Source of the DNA: Pelagimonas sp.
GTDB taxonomy: Bacteria > Pseudomonadota > Alphaproteobacteria > Rhodobacterales > Rhodobacteraceae
Assembly: GCA_025210265.1 (NCBI GenBank)
Contig: JAOASD010000033.1
Location: 30,249 to 94,248 of the forward strand
Direction of reading: 5' to 3'
DNA length: 64,000 nt
Each line of letters opens with the position of its first letter. Positions within the stretch are counted from its first letter, which is position 1. The position numbers were made by a program, and so were the translations under genes. Under the pieces are notes generated by a model, which saw nothing but the letters and a program-made list of their open reading frames with translations, made no database searches and had not been told where the DNA came from. Of this stretch, positions 27,447 through 35,021 are shown in pieces.

Positions 27447-27479
27447 TGTCATAAAACCGTTACACAAGCGTCACAAAAG
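27447..27479 (+). promoter_or_regulatory. Pho box of three 11-base repeats before pstS
   Basis: The 303-base gap between phoR and pstS holds three head-to-tail 11-base units: TGTCATAAAAC (27447), CGTTACACAAG (27458) and CGTCACAAAAG (27469). This is the expected 11-base periodicity of PhoB half-sites (consensus CTGTCAT-like 7-mer plus AT-rich 4-mer). The array ends about 80 bases before the pstS start, in place of a -35 element; CTAGCTA near 27495 could hold the -10. It should be activated by phosphorylated PhoB under phosphate starvation. Nothing else is seen in the gap. Confidence 0.85.
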
Positions 27480-27559
27480 CATTGCGCAAGGGCACTAGCT
27501 ACCCGGCCATAGAGATCATCGTGGGGATGATCCAATAACATGAAAATCAGGAGTTCTTC

Positions 27560-28600
27560 ATGTTCGTTAAAATGACCGCCTCTGCGCTGGCGATTGCTGC
27601 CGTTTCTGCCACCGCCGCTGCCGCGCGCGACAACGTGCAAGTTGCCGGTTCGTCCACCGTTCTGCCCTATGCCTCGATCGTGGCCGAAGCCTTTGGCGAA
27701 AACTTTGATTTCCCGACACCGGTTGTTGAATCGGGCGGTTCCTCTGCCGGTCTGAAGCGTTTCTGCGAAGGCGTGGGCGAAAACACCATCGACGTGGCCA
27801 ACGCCTCGCGCAAGATCAAAGAAAAAGAGATCAAGGCCTGTGCCGAAGCCGGCGTGACCGACATCATCGAAGTCCGCATCGGCTATGACGGCATCGTGTT
27901 CGCCAGCCAGATCGACGGCCCGGCCTATAACGCATTCCAGCCGGTCGACATTTTCAACGCTCTGGGTGCCAAAGTCGTCAAGGACGGTGCTCTGGTTGAA
28001 AACACCAACAAGCAGTGGGCTGACTTCAACGCCGACCTGCCGGCCTCCGACATCGCGGCCTTCATCCCTGGCACCAAGCACGGCACCCGTGAAGTGTTCG
28101 AAGAAAAGGTGATGGTTGCAGGCTGTAAAGCCGCTGGCGCCTTTGACATCTACATGGCCGAAAACGGTGGCGACAAGAAAGCCGCTGGCAAAGCCTGCTA
28201 CGAAGTGCGCACCGACGGCGTTTCCGTGGACATCGACGGCGACTACACCGAGACCCTGGCCCGCGTTGACGCGAACCCCAACGGTATCGGCGTGTTCGGC
28301 CTGGCGTTCTACGAGAACAACACCGACAAGCTGAAAGTCGCGACCATGGGTGGTGTGGCCCCGTCCACCGAATCCATCGCAACCGGCGAATACCCGGTGT
28401 CCCGTCCGCTGTTCTTCTACGTCAAGAAAGCGCATATCGGCGTGATCCCCGGCCTGAAAGAATATGCTGAGTTCTTCGTTTCCGACGAGATCGCAGGCCC
28501 CGACGGCCCGCTGGCCGAGTACGGCCTGGTTTCCGACCCGGAGCTGATGAAGACCCAGGACGCCGTGTCCGACGAGCAGGTCATGGGCGCAAACATGTAA
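27560..28600 (+). CDS. pstS: Phosphate-binding protein PstS
   Basis: This 346-residue periplasmic receptor delivers phosphate to PstCAB. A signal peptide with an A-A-A-A-R junction is followed by NVQVAGSSTVLPYASIVAEAF, the phosphate-coordinating start, then VESGGSSAGLKRFCEGV and KHGTREVFEEKVM. The size and the GTREVF motif match the alphaproteobacterial PstS type. The ribosome site CAGGAG precedes ATG at 27560. It is first in the Pho-box-driven operon and followed by a stable hairpin. Confidence 0.95.
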   Translation: MFVKMTASALAIAAVSATAAAARDNVQVAGSSTVLPYASIVAEAFGENFDFPTPVVESGGSSAGLKRFCEGVGENTIDVANASRKIKEKEIKACAEAGVTDIIEVRIGYDGIVFASQIDGPAYNAFQPVDIFNALGAKVVKDGALVENTNKQWADFNADLPASDIAAFIPGTKHGTREVFEEKVMVAGCKAAGAFDIYMAENGGDKKAAGKACYEVRTDGVSVDIDGDYTETLARVDANPNGIGVFGLAFYENNTDKLKVATMGGVAPSTESIATGEYPVSRPLFFYVKKAHIGVIPGLKEYAEFFVSDEIAGPDGPLAEYGLVSDPELMKTQDAVSDEQVMGANM

Positions 28601-28622
28601 GACCCGGATTGACCGGATCTTC

Positions 28623-28644
28623 GGGGTGGCGTACGCGCCACCCC
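28623..28644 (+). terminator. Hairpin between pstS and pstC
   Basis: GGGGTGGC (28623-28630) and GCCACCCC (28637-28644) form a perfect stem 22 bases after the pstS stop, with no T-run. It likely causes partial termination or 3'-end protection, raising PstS above the membrane subunits. Confidence 0.7.
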
Positions 28645-28704
28645 AACACAAATTTGTTAGTCACTTTTCCCTGACAGTACGACAAACAACCCTTGGAGCC
28701 AGAC

Positions 28705-30234
28705 ATGAGCAGTGGCGGCGGCATTCTCGCCTTTCTCAGCGAACTTGGGCTCGCAGGCTATTCGGTAATTGCCATTCTGGTGATTGCCGTTCTTGGCTTT
28801 GTGACCGCCCGCAAACGCGCTCTTGCCAGCGTGAATAATGACACGCGTGCGCTGCATTCGCTGCCCAACTATTATGGCTGGAACGCGGCGTTGAAAATTG
28901 CGACCCCGGCTTTTGCGCTGCTGGTGGTGTGGTTGATCGCGCAGCCTATCTTTTTGAACCAGCGCGTTGCGGCCACGCTGCCTGATACCGCGATTGCCGA
29001 GGGCAGCACGCTGGGGCTGGTCATGTCCGATGTGCGCCGCGTGGCGGATGGTCTGGACCTTGTGGTGGCCCGCGGCATGATGAGCGCCGATGAGGCGGAT
29101 ACAATCCGCACCGAGTTCACCAATATCCGCGAACGTCTGGGCGAAGCCGGCGTTGCGCTGGGGTCTGATGTCAGCGCGCCGATCCTGCAGGCTGCGCAGA
29201 AATACCGGGGCCTGAGCCACAGCGCCAGCCTGGCGATGTTTATCGCGGTGCTGGCTGTGGCGCTGGTTGGCTGTGTCATTGCCCTGCGCGAAAGCCATGG
29301 AGAGTTTCGCGCTCGCAATGTGGTCGAACAGGGTGTCCGCGCCATTCTGGTGTTTGCCGCCTCGATCGCCATTCTGACCACGGCTGGTATTGTGGCCTCG
29401 CTGATTGGCAACACGGTGCGTTTCTTTGATCTGTACCCGGCATCGCAGTTCTTTGGTTCGACCACATGGCTGCCCAGCTTTGGTGGCGGTCTGGACAGCG
29501 ATGGCAACCCGCTGTCGAAACTGGGCATCCTGCCGCTGTTGTGGGGGACGATCTATATTTCGATCATCGCGCTGGCCGTGGCCGTGCCGATTGGTCTGTT
29601 CGCTGCGATCTACCTGTCGGAATATGCCGGGTCCAAGGTCCGCGCGGTGGCGAAACCTCTGCTGGAGGTTCTGGCCGGGATCCCGACCATCGTTTACGGC
29701 CTGTTTGCGCTGCTGACCGTCGGCCCGATGCTGATCAAAGTGTTCGGTGATGGCGGGCTTGGCTGGATGCAGGCGGGCACTGCCGTGATGACCGCGGGTC
29801 TGGTGATGGGCATCATGCTGATCCCCTTTGTCAGCTCGCTGTCGGATGACATCATCAACGCAGTGCCGCAGGCGATGCGGGACGGGTCTTATGGTCTGGG
29901 CGCAACCCAGTCCGAAACCATCAAACAGGTGGTTCTGCCCGCCGCGCTGCCCGGCATTGTCGGTGCGATCCTGCTGGCCGCCAGCCGCGCTATTGGTGAA
30001 ACCATGATCGTGGTTCTGGGCGCGGGCGCTGCCGCGCGGCTCAGCCTCAACCCGTTCGAAGCCATGACCACCGTGACCGCCAAGATCGTCAGCCAGCTGA
30101 CCGGCGATGCGGATTTCGCCAGCCCCGAGGCCCTGGTGGCCTTTGCCCTTGGCATGACCCTGTTTGTCCTGACGCTGGGTCTGAACATCTTTGCACTTTA
30201 TATCGTGCGCAAATACCGGGAGCAGTACGACTGA
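28705..30234 (+). CDS. pstC: Phosphate ABC permease PstC
   Basis: This 509-residue inner-membrane permease of the high-affinity phosphate importer is longer than the roughly 320-residue enterobacterial form. The extra N-terminal 200 residues with several hydrophobic segments are usual in alphaproteobacteria. The binding-protein-dependent transport domain lies in the second half, with DDIINAVPQAMRDGSYGLGATQSETIKQVVLPAALPGI as the EAA loop that contacts PstB. ATG at 28705 is preferred over the TTG at 28693. Its stop overlaps the pstA start. Confidence 0.93.
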   Translation: MSSGGGILAFLSELGLAGYSVIAILVIAVLGFVTARKRALASVNNDTRALHSLPNYYGWNAALKIATPAFALLVVWLIAQPIFLNQRVAATLPDTAIAEGSTLGLVMSDVRRVADGLDLVVARGMMSADEADTIRTEFTNIRERLGEAGVALGSDVSAPILQAAQKYRGLSHSASLAMFIAVLAVALVGCVIALRESHGEFRARNVVEQGVRAILVFAASIAILTTAGIVASLIGNTVRFFDLYPASQFFGSTTWLPSFGGGLDSDGNPLSKLGILPLLWGTIYISIIALAVAVPIGLFAAIYLSEYAGSKVRAVAKPLLEVLAGIPTIVYGLFALLTVGPMLIKVFGDGGLGWMQAGTAVMTAGLVMGIMLIPFVSSLSDDIINAVPQAMRDGSYGLGATQSETIKQVVLPAALPGIVGAILLAASRAIGETMIVVLGAGAAARLSLNPFEAMTTVTAKIVSQLTGDADFASPEALVAFALGMTLFVLTLGLNIFALYIVRKYREQYD

Positions 30235-31595
30235 TGACGGATGCAAGCATGAATGCCCCCACAGGCACCCCCGGAAAAAAGGGCAGCCTGACCCAGACCG
30301 ACGCCCGCACCAAGCGCCGCAACGCGGCCGAGGCCCGGTTCCGCATGTATGGGATCGCCGCCATCGGCGCCGGGATCTTTTTCCTGGTGGTGCTGCTGAG
30401 CGCGATTGTCTCGAACGGCATTGGCGCGTTCCAGCAGACCTTTATCACCACCGAGGTCTATCTGGACCCGGCCAAGCTGGACAAAAAGGGCGCGCGCAAT
30501 ATTGACGACATCAAAAAGGTGTCGACCTTTGGCTACACCCCGCTGATCCAGCAGGCTCTGCTGGATGACGTGATCGAACTGGGCGTGGACAGCCCGCTGA
30601 CCGCCAAGCGCAAGAATATGAAATCGCTGATTTCTGCTTCGGCTGCGGCGCAGGTACGTGACTTTGTCATCGCCAATCCCGACCGTATCGGCGACAAGGT
30701 CGAATTCCGCATTCTCGCCGCCAGCCGCGTGGATGGCTATTTCAAGGGCCGTGTGACCCGCGACAGCATCGCCCGCGACAAGAACATTACCCCCGCCCAT
30801 CTGGACGTGGTGGATGAGCTGCGCGACGCCGGTATCATCAAGCGTGAATTTAACATGGATTTCATCCTGGGCGCTGACGCCTCGGAAAGCCGCGCCGAAC
30901 AGGCCGGGCTGGGCGTGTCCATGCTGGGCAGCTTCTTTATGATGCTGGTTGTGCTGGGCCTGTCGCTGCCGATCGGTGTGGCCGCCTCAATCTATCTTGA
31001 GGAATTTGCGCCGCAGAACCGGTTCACCGATTTCATCGAGGTGAATATCTCGAACCTCGCGGCGGTGCCTTCCATCGTGTTCGGTATTCTGGGTCTGGCG
31101 GTGTTCATCCAGTTCGCCCATCTGCCGCAATCCGCGCCGCTGGTTGGCGGTCTGGTGCTGACGCTGATGACCCTGCCGACGATCATCATTTCCACCCGCG
31201 CCTCGCTGAAATCGGTGCCGCCCAGCATCCGCGACGCGGCGCTGGGGGTGGGTGCCAGCAAGATGCAGGCCGTGTTCCACCACGTGCTGCCGCTGGCCAT
31301 GCCCGGCATCCTGACCGGCACGATCATCGGTCTGGCGCAGGCGCTGGGGGAAACGGCCCCGCTGCTGCTGATCGGGATGGTGGGCTATATCGCCACCAAC
31401 TACCCCGATGGCATCGCGTCCGGCTTTATGGATCCGAACTCGGCCATGCCCGCTCAGATCTATGAATGGGCCAAGCGCGCCGACCCGGCCTATTACGAAC
31501 GGGCCTGGGGCGGGATCATGATCCTGCTGGTCTTCCTGCTGACCATGAACATCATCGCAATCCTTCTGCGTCGCCGCTTTGAGCGCCGCTGGTAA
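30234..31595 (+). CDS. pstA: Phosphate ABC permease PstA
   Basis: This 453-residue partner of PstC has an N-terminal extension of about 200 residues before the permease core, as in other alphaproteobacterial PstA proteins (DUF3333-like region). The core carries VPSIVFGILGLAVF, TRASLKSVPPSIRDAALGVGASKMQAVFHHVLPLAMPGILTG (EAA loop) and GETAPLLLIGM. ATG at 30234 shares its A with the pstC stop, so translation is coupled. Confidence 0.93.
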   Translation: MTDASMNAPTGTPGKKGSLTQTDARTKRRNAAEARFRMYGIAAIGAGIFFLVVLLSAIVSNGIGAFQQTFITTEVYLDPAKLDKKGARNIDDIKKVSTFGYTPLIQQALLDDVIELGVDSPLTAKRKNMKSLISASAAAQVRDFVIANPDRIGDKVEFRILAASRVDGYFKGRVTRDSIARDKNITPAHLDVVDELRDAGIIKREFNMDFILGADASESRAEQAGLGVSMLGSFFMMLVVLGLSLPIGVAASIYLEEFAPQNRFTDFIEVNISNLAAVPSIVFGILGLAVFIQFAHLPQSAPLVGGLVLTLMTLPTIIISTRASLKSVPPSIRDAALGVGASKMQAVFHHVLPLAMPGILTGTIIGLAQALGETAPLLLIGMVGYIATNYPDGIASGFMDPNSAMPAQIYEWAKRADPAYYERAWGGIMILLVFLLTMNIIAILLRRRFERRW

Positions 31596-31646
31596 CACGG
31601 GACGGGCAGGGGCTTTGGCCCCGGCGCCCAACTGAGGTAAAAGCAC

Positions 31647-32444
31647 ATGTACGACGCACCGCATACGGAGAGAGACGTGGCCACCCAAGCAACCAAGATC
31701 GCCGCGCGCAATGTTCAGGTCTATTATGGCGATACCCACGCCATCAAAGATGTCGACGTTGATATTGCTGAAAACACCGTCACGGCCTTTATCGGCCCGT
31801 CGGGCTGTGGCAAATCCACCTTTCTGCGCTGCCTGAACCGGATGAACGACACGATCGACATCTGCCGCGTAAAGGGCGAGATCCTGCTGGATGGCGATGA
31901 CATCTATGACAAGCGGGTGGACCCGGTGCAGCTGCGCGCCAAGGTCGGGATGGTGTTCCAGAAACCCAACCCGTTCCCGAAATCCATCTATGACAATATC
32001 GCCTATGGCCCGCGCATCCACGGTCTGGCCAAGAACAAGGCCGAACTGGACGAGATCGTCGAAAAGGCCCTGCGCCGCGGCGCAATCTGGGACGAGGTCA
32101 AGGACCGTCTGGACGCGCCGGGCACCGGCCTGTCTGGTGGTCAGCAGCAGCGCCTGTGCATTGCCCGCGCGGTTGCCACCGAACCCGAAGTGCTGCTGAT
32201 GGACGAACCCTGCTCGGCGCTGGACCCGATTGCCACGGCTCAGGTCGAGGAACTGATCGACGAGCTGCGCGAACGCTATTCGGTTGTGATCGTCACGCAC
32301 TCGATGCAGCAGGCGGCGCGTGTCAGCCAGAAAACCGCCTTCTTCCACCTGGGCAACCTGGTGGAGTTCGGCGAGACCGGCAAGATTTTCACCAACCCCG
32401 AAGATCCCCGCACCGAAAGCTATATCACTGGCCGGATCGGCTAA
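31647..32444 (+). CDS. pstB: Phosphate ABC ATPase PstB
   Basis: This 265-residue ATPase drives phosphate import. It has Walker [10 protein letters not shown], the PstB-specific [22 protein letters not shown], the Q-loop [25 protein letters not shown], signature [14 protein letters not shown] and Walker [14 protein letters not shown]. The C-terminus ([17 protein letters not shown]) is the standard PstB ending. It is the most conserved gene of the block and is also part of the signalling complex that keeps PhoR off when phosphate is ample. Confidence 0.97.
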   Translation: MYDAPHTERDVATQATKIAARNVQVYYGDTHAIKDVDVDIAENTVTAFIGPSGCGKSTFLRCLNRMNDTIDICRVKGEILLDGDDIYDKRVDPVQLRAKVGMVFQKPNPFPKSIYDNIAYGPRIHGLAKNKAELDEIVEKALRRGAIWDEVKDRLDAPGTGLSGGQQQRLCIARAVATEPEVLLMDEPCSALDPIATAQVEELIDELRERYSVVIVTHSMQQAARVSQKTAFFHLGNLVEFGETGKIFTNPEDPRTESYITGRIG

Positions 32445-32500
32445 GTCGCAGACGCGAACATTCCGCCCGCGCTGCGGGCAACAGGACAAGGCATGTATTG

Positions 32501-33241
32501 ATGCATGAGATGAACCAGCATATCGCCTCGGCCTTTGACCGGGACCTCGAGGGCATTCAGGCGCAGATCCTTAAAATGGGCGGTCTGGTAGAGGTCGCGA
32601 TCCGCGACGCTGCCAAATCGCTGGAAACCCGCGATGAGGATCTGGCCGAACAGGTCCGCAAGGGTGACAAGGTGATCGACGCGCTCGAAGACACCCTGAA
32701 CGAAGAAGCCGCCCGCGTGATCGCCCTGCGCGCGCCCACCGCGGGCGACCTGAGGGTCGTTCTGTCGGTGATGCGTATGTCGGCCAACCTGGAACGGATC
32801 GGCGATCTGTCCAAGAACATGGCCAAGCGCACCGGCGTTCTGGTCCAGATGCAATCCATCGGTGGCACCGCCGCCTCGCTGCGCCGCATGGCCCGCGATG
32901 TGGAAATGATGCTGAAGGACGCGCTGGACGCCTATATCCAGCGTGACGAGGCGCTGGCCATCGACGTGATCGAACGCGACGCTGAAATCGACCAGATGTA
33001 TAACACGCTGTTCCGCGAATTTCTGACCTTCATGTTGGAAGATCCGCGCAACATCACATCCTGTATGCATCTGCATTTCATTGCCAAGAATATCGAGCGT
33101 ATGGGCGACCATGTGACCTCGATTGCGGAACAGGTTGTGTTCCTGACCTCGGGCAGCCGCCCCGAAGATGTGCGCGTCAAACAGGACGTGACTTCGGTGG
33201 ACCCCGAGTTCAGCCCGGAGCATGACGCAAGCGAGGAATGA
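32501..33241 (+). CDS. phoU: Phosphate signalling protein PhoU
   Basis: This 246-residue, all-helical cytosolic protein has two PhoU repeats. The conserved metal-binding E/DxxxD signatures are visible (VIALRAPTAGDLRVVLSVMRMSANLERIGDLSKNMAKR, and MHLHFIAKNIERMGDHVTSIAEQVV in the second half). PhoU bridges PstSCAB and PhoR and turns the Pho response off in high phosphate. ATG at 32501 follows GGACAAGG; the longer open frame upstream runs antisense to nothing useful inside pstB and was rejected. Confidence 0.96.
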   Translation: MHEMNQHIASAFDRDLEGIQAQILKMGGLVEVAIRDAAKSLETRDEDLAEQVRKGDKVIDALEDTLNEEAARVIALRAPTAGDLRVVLSVMRMSANLERIGDLSKNMAKRTGVLVQMQSIGGTAASLRRMARDVEMMLKDALDAYIQRDEALAIDVIERDAEIDQMYNTLFREFLTFMLEDPRNITSCMHLHFIAKNIERMGDHVTSIAEQVVFLTSGSRPEDVRVKQDVTSVDPEFSPEHDASEE

Positions 33242-33245
33242 TCCC

Positions 33246-33935
33246 ATGAGCGCCGAACAGCCCACCGTTCTGCTGGTCGAGGATGAACCGGCACAGCGCG
33301 AAGTCCTCAGCTACAATCTCGAGGCCGAAGGCTTCCGCGTGGTGCGGGCCGAAAACGGCGAAGAAGGTCTGATGCTGGTGGATGAAGAGGCCCCGGACAT
33401 CATCGTTCTGGACTGGATGCTGCCCAAAGTTTCGGGGATCGAGGTCTGCCGTCAGGTCAAGACCCGCCCCGACACGCGCAGCACCCCGATCATCATGCTC
33501 TCGGCCCGCTCGGAAGAGGTGGACCGGGTGCGGGGGCTGGAAACCGGCGCCGATGATTACGTGGTCAAACCCTATAGCGTGGTCGAGCTGATGGCGCGGG
33601 TGCGGGCGCAGCTGCGCCGGGCGCGCCCCTCTGCCGCCGGTCTGGTGCTGGAATATGAAGACATCCGTCTGGACAGCGAAAGCCACCGGGTGACCCGCGC
33701 GGGCGAGACCCTGAAACTGGGCCCGACCGAGTTCCGCCTGCTGTCGACCTTTATGGAAAAGCCGGGCCGGGTGTGGTCGCGCGAACAGCTTCTGGACCGG
33801 GTTTGGGGGCGTGATATCTATGTCGATACCCGCACGGTCGACGTGCATATTGGTCGGTTGCGCAAGGCGCTGTGCCAGCATGGCGGCGGCGATCCGCTGC
33901 GCACCGTGCGCGGCGCGGGCTATGCTCTGGGCTAA
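33246..33935 (+). CDS. phoB: Phosphate response regulator PhoB
   Basis: This 229-residue OmpR-type regulator has a receiver domain with the phosphoacceptor D56 (VLDWMLPK), the acidic pair in LVEDEPAQ and K105 in DDYVVKPYS. The winged-helix DNA-binding domain includes LGPTEFRLLSTFMEKPGRVWSREQLLDRVWG and TVDVHIGRLRKAL. It is activated by PhoR and binds the 11-base repeats before pstS. ATG at 33246 is four bases after the phoU stop. It ends the operon, with a large inverted repeat just downstream. Confidence 0.96.
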   Translation: MSAEQPTVLLVEDEPAQREVLSYNLEAEGFRVVRAENGEEGLMLVDEEAPDIIVLDWMLPKVSGIEVCRQVKTRPDTRSTPIIMLSARSEEVDRVRGLETGADDYVVKPYSVVELMARVRAQLRRARPSAAGLVLEYEDIRLDSESHRVTRAGETLKLGPTEFRLLSTFMEKPGRVWSREQLLDRVWGRDIYVDTRTVDVHIGRLRKALCQHGGGDPLRTVRGAGYALG

Positions 33936-33983
33936 ATAGACCCCAAAAAAGTTGGGTGCCGCGGGACGCAAAGCGTTCCGCCG

Positions 33984-34035
33984 CGCCGATCCGCCCCCAC
34001 GGGGCGGCGCGATTGCGCCTTCCCTCGGATCGGCG
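33984..34035. terminator. Inverted repeat between convergent phoB and aroQ
   Basis: CGCCGATCCG (33984-33993) pairs perfectly with CGGATCGGCG (34026-34035), with an inner CCCCCACGGGG hairpin. It lies between convergent genes and has no T-run; it is probably a two-way terminator or a 3'-end barrier. Confidence 0.55.
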
Positions 34036-34049
34036 CTCAGAATGGCCGT

Positions 34050-34481
34050 TTAGCCTGCCAGCTGGCAGATCCGGCGGGTCGCGGCGACATAGCCTTCGAT
34101 CCCCAGCCCCACCAGAATCCCATCCGCGCGATGGGACACATAAGAATGGTGGCGAAAGCTCTCACGCTTATGGACCTGGCTGATATGGACCTCCATCACC
34201 GGGGCGTCATAGGCGTTGAGCGCGTCGAGAATGGCGATGGATGTATGCGTAAAGGCGCCCGGATTGATCACGATGCCGCAGGTCGTGCCGCGCGCGGCGT
34301 GGATGCGGTCGATGATCTCGCCCTCGTGGTTGGACTGGAACTGCGCCACACTGAACCCGTCATCGGCAGCATCGCGGCACAGGGCCACCACATCCTCCAG
34401 CGTTTCATGGCCGTAGATCTCGGGCTCTCGCTTGCCCAGCAGGTTCAGGTTCGGGCCATTGATGATCAGGATCTCGGGCAT
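34050..34481 (-). CDS. aroQ: Type II 3-dehydroquinate dehydratase
   Basis: This 143-residue dodecameric-type enzyme is the third step of the shikimate pathway. It opens [21 protein letters not shown] (substrate-binding and catalytic Arg/Tyr region) and has [30 protein letters not shown] and [19 protein letters not shown] (catalytic histidine area), ending normally. It stands alone on the minus strand. Together with the class II DAHP synthase 13 kb away, it supplies the aromatic pathway. Confidence 0.96.
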   Translation of the reverse strand: MPEILIINGPNLNLLGKREPEIYGHETLEDVVALCRDAADDGFSVAQFQSNHEGEIIDRIHAARGTTCGIVINPGAFTHTSIAILDALNAYDAPVMEVHISQVHKRESFRHHSYVSHRADGILVGLGIEGYVAATRRICQLAG

Positions 34482-34542
34482 GGGTACGCCTATTCTTTCG
34501 CTGTTTCCACGTCCCTAGCGCGAAGCACCTGACATGAAAAGA

Positions 34543-34565
34543 CCCGCCCCGATGAAAGGGGCGGG
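34543..34565 (-). terminator. Terminator of the TRAP-uspA operon
   Basis: CCCGCCCC (34543-34550) pairs with GGGGCGGG (34558-34565). On the minus strand the stem is followed by TCTTTTC, giving a terminator 28 bases after the universal stress protein gene. Confidence 0.85.
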
Positions 34566-34592
34566 CCTGTTGCCATGCTGCTGATACGGGGC

Positions 34593-35021
34593 TTAGCTGC
34601 GCACCACCAGAACCGAGCAGGGCGATTTACGCACCACACGGGACGAGTTCGGCCCCTGCAGGCGATCCGCCAGATCCGGTTTATGCGCGCCAATCACGAT
34701 CAGATCGGCCTGGGCGATGTCCACCGCATCCAGCACTTCCTCATAGACCGTGCCGGATTTCACAATGTGCTGTACCGCGTCGCGACCGGGCAGGGCCTGC
34801 GCGACCAGCACATGCAGCTGATCGCTGGCGGCCTGCAGCGCGTCCTTCATCGTGCCTTCCTTAAAGAAAGACCCGACAATGGTCATGCCGTAATCCGGGA
34901 TCACCGTGACCACGCTGAGCGTGGCCCCGTGGAAATCCGCCAGCGCCGCCGCTTCGCGCAGCAGCGCCTGTTCCGCATCGCCATGGGTCAGGTCCACGGC
35001 ACACAGGATATGACGGGTCAT
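34593..35021 (-). CDS. Universal stress protein (UspA family)
   Basis: This 142-residue single-domain Usp protein opens HILCAVDLTHGDAEQALLREAAALA and ends with the nucleotide-binding motif VIGAHKPDLADRLQGPNSSRVVRKSPCSVLVVRS (G-x2-G/x9-G-S/T pattern). It overlaps the TRAP permease stop by four bases. Usp genes coupled to TRAP transporters are known, for example TeaD with the ectoine transporter TeaABC, where the Usp protein modulates uptake in an ATP-dependent way. A similar role here is an inference. Confidence 0.9.
   Translation of the reverse strand: MTRHILCAVDLTHGDAEQALLREAAALADFHGATLSVVTVIPDYGMTIVGSFFKEGTMKDALQAASDQLHVLVAQALPGRDAVQHIVKSGTVYEEVLDAVDIAQADLIVIGAHKPDLADRLQGPNSSRVVRKSPCSVLVVRS

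Noticed and set aside
30987..32489. 500-codon ORF antisense to pstA and pstB
   Set aside because: It lies fully opposite two certain genes, lacks a ribosome site, and its composition (many His, Gln, Gly) is what antisense of high-GC coding frames gives.
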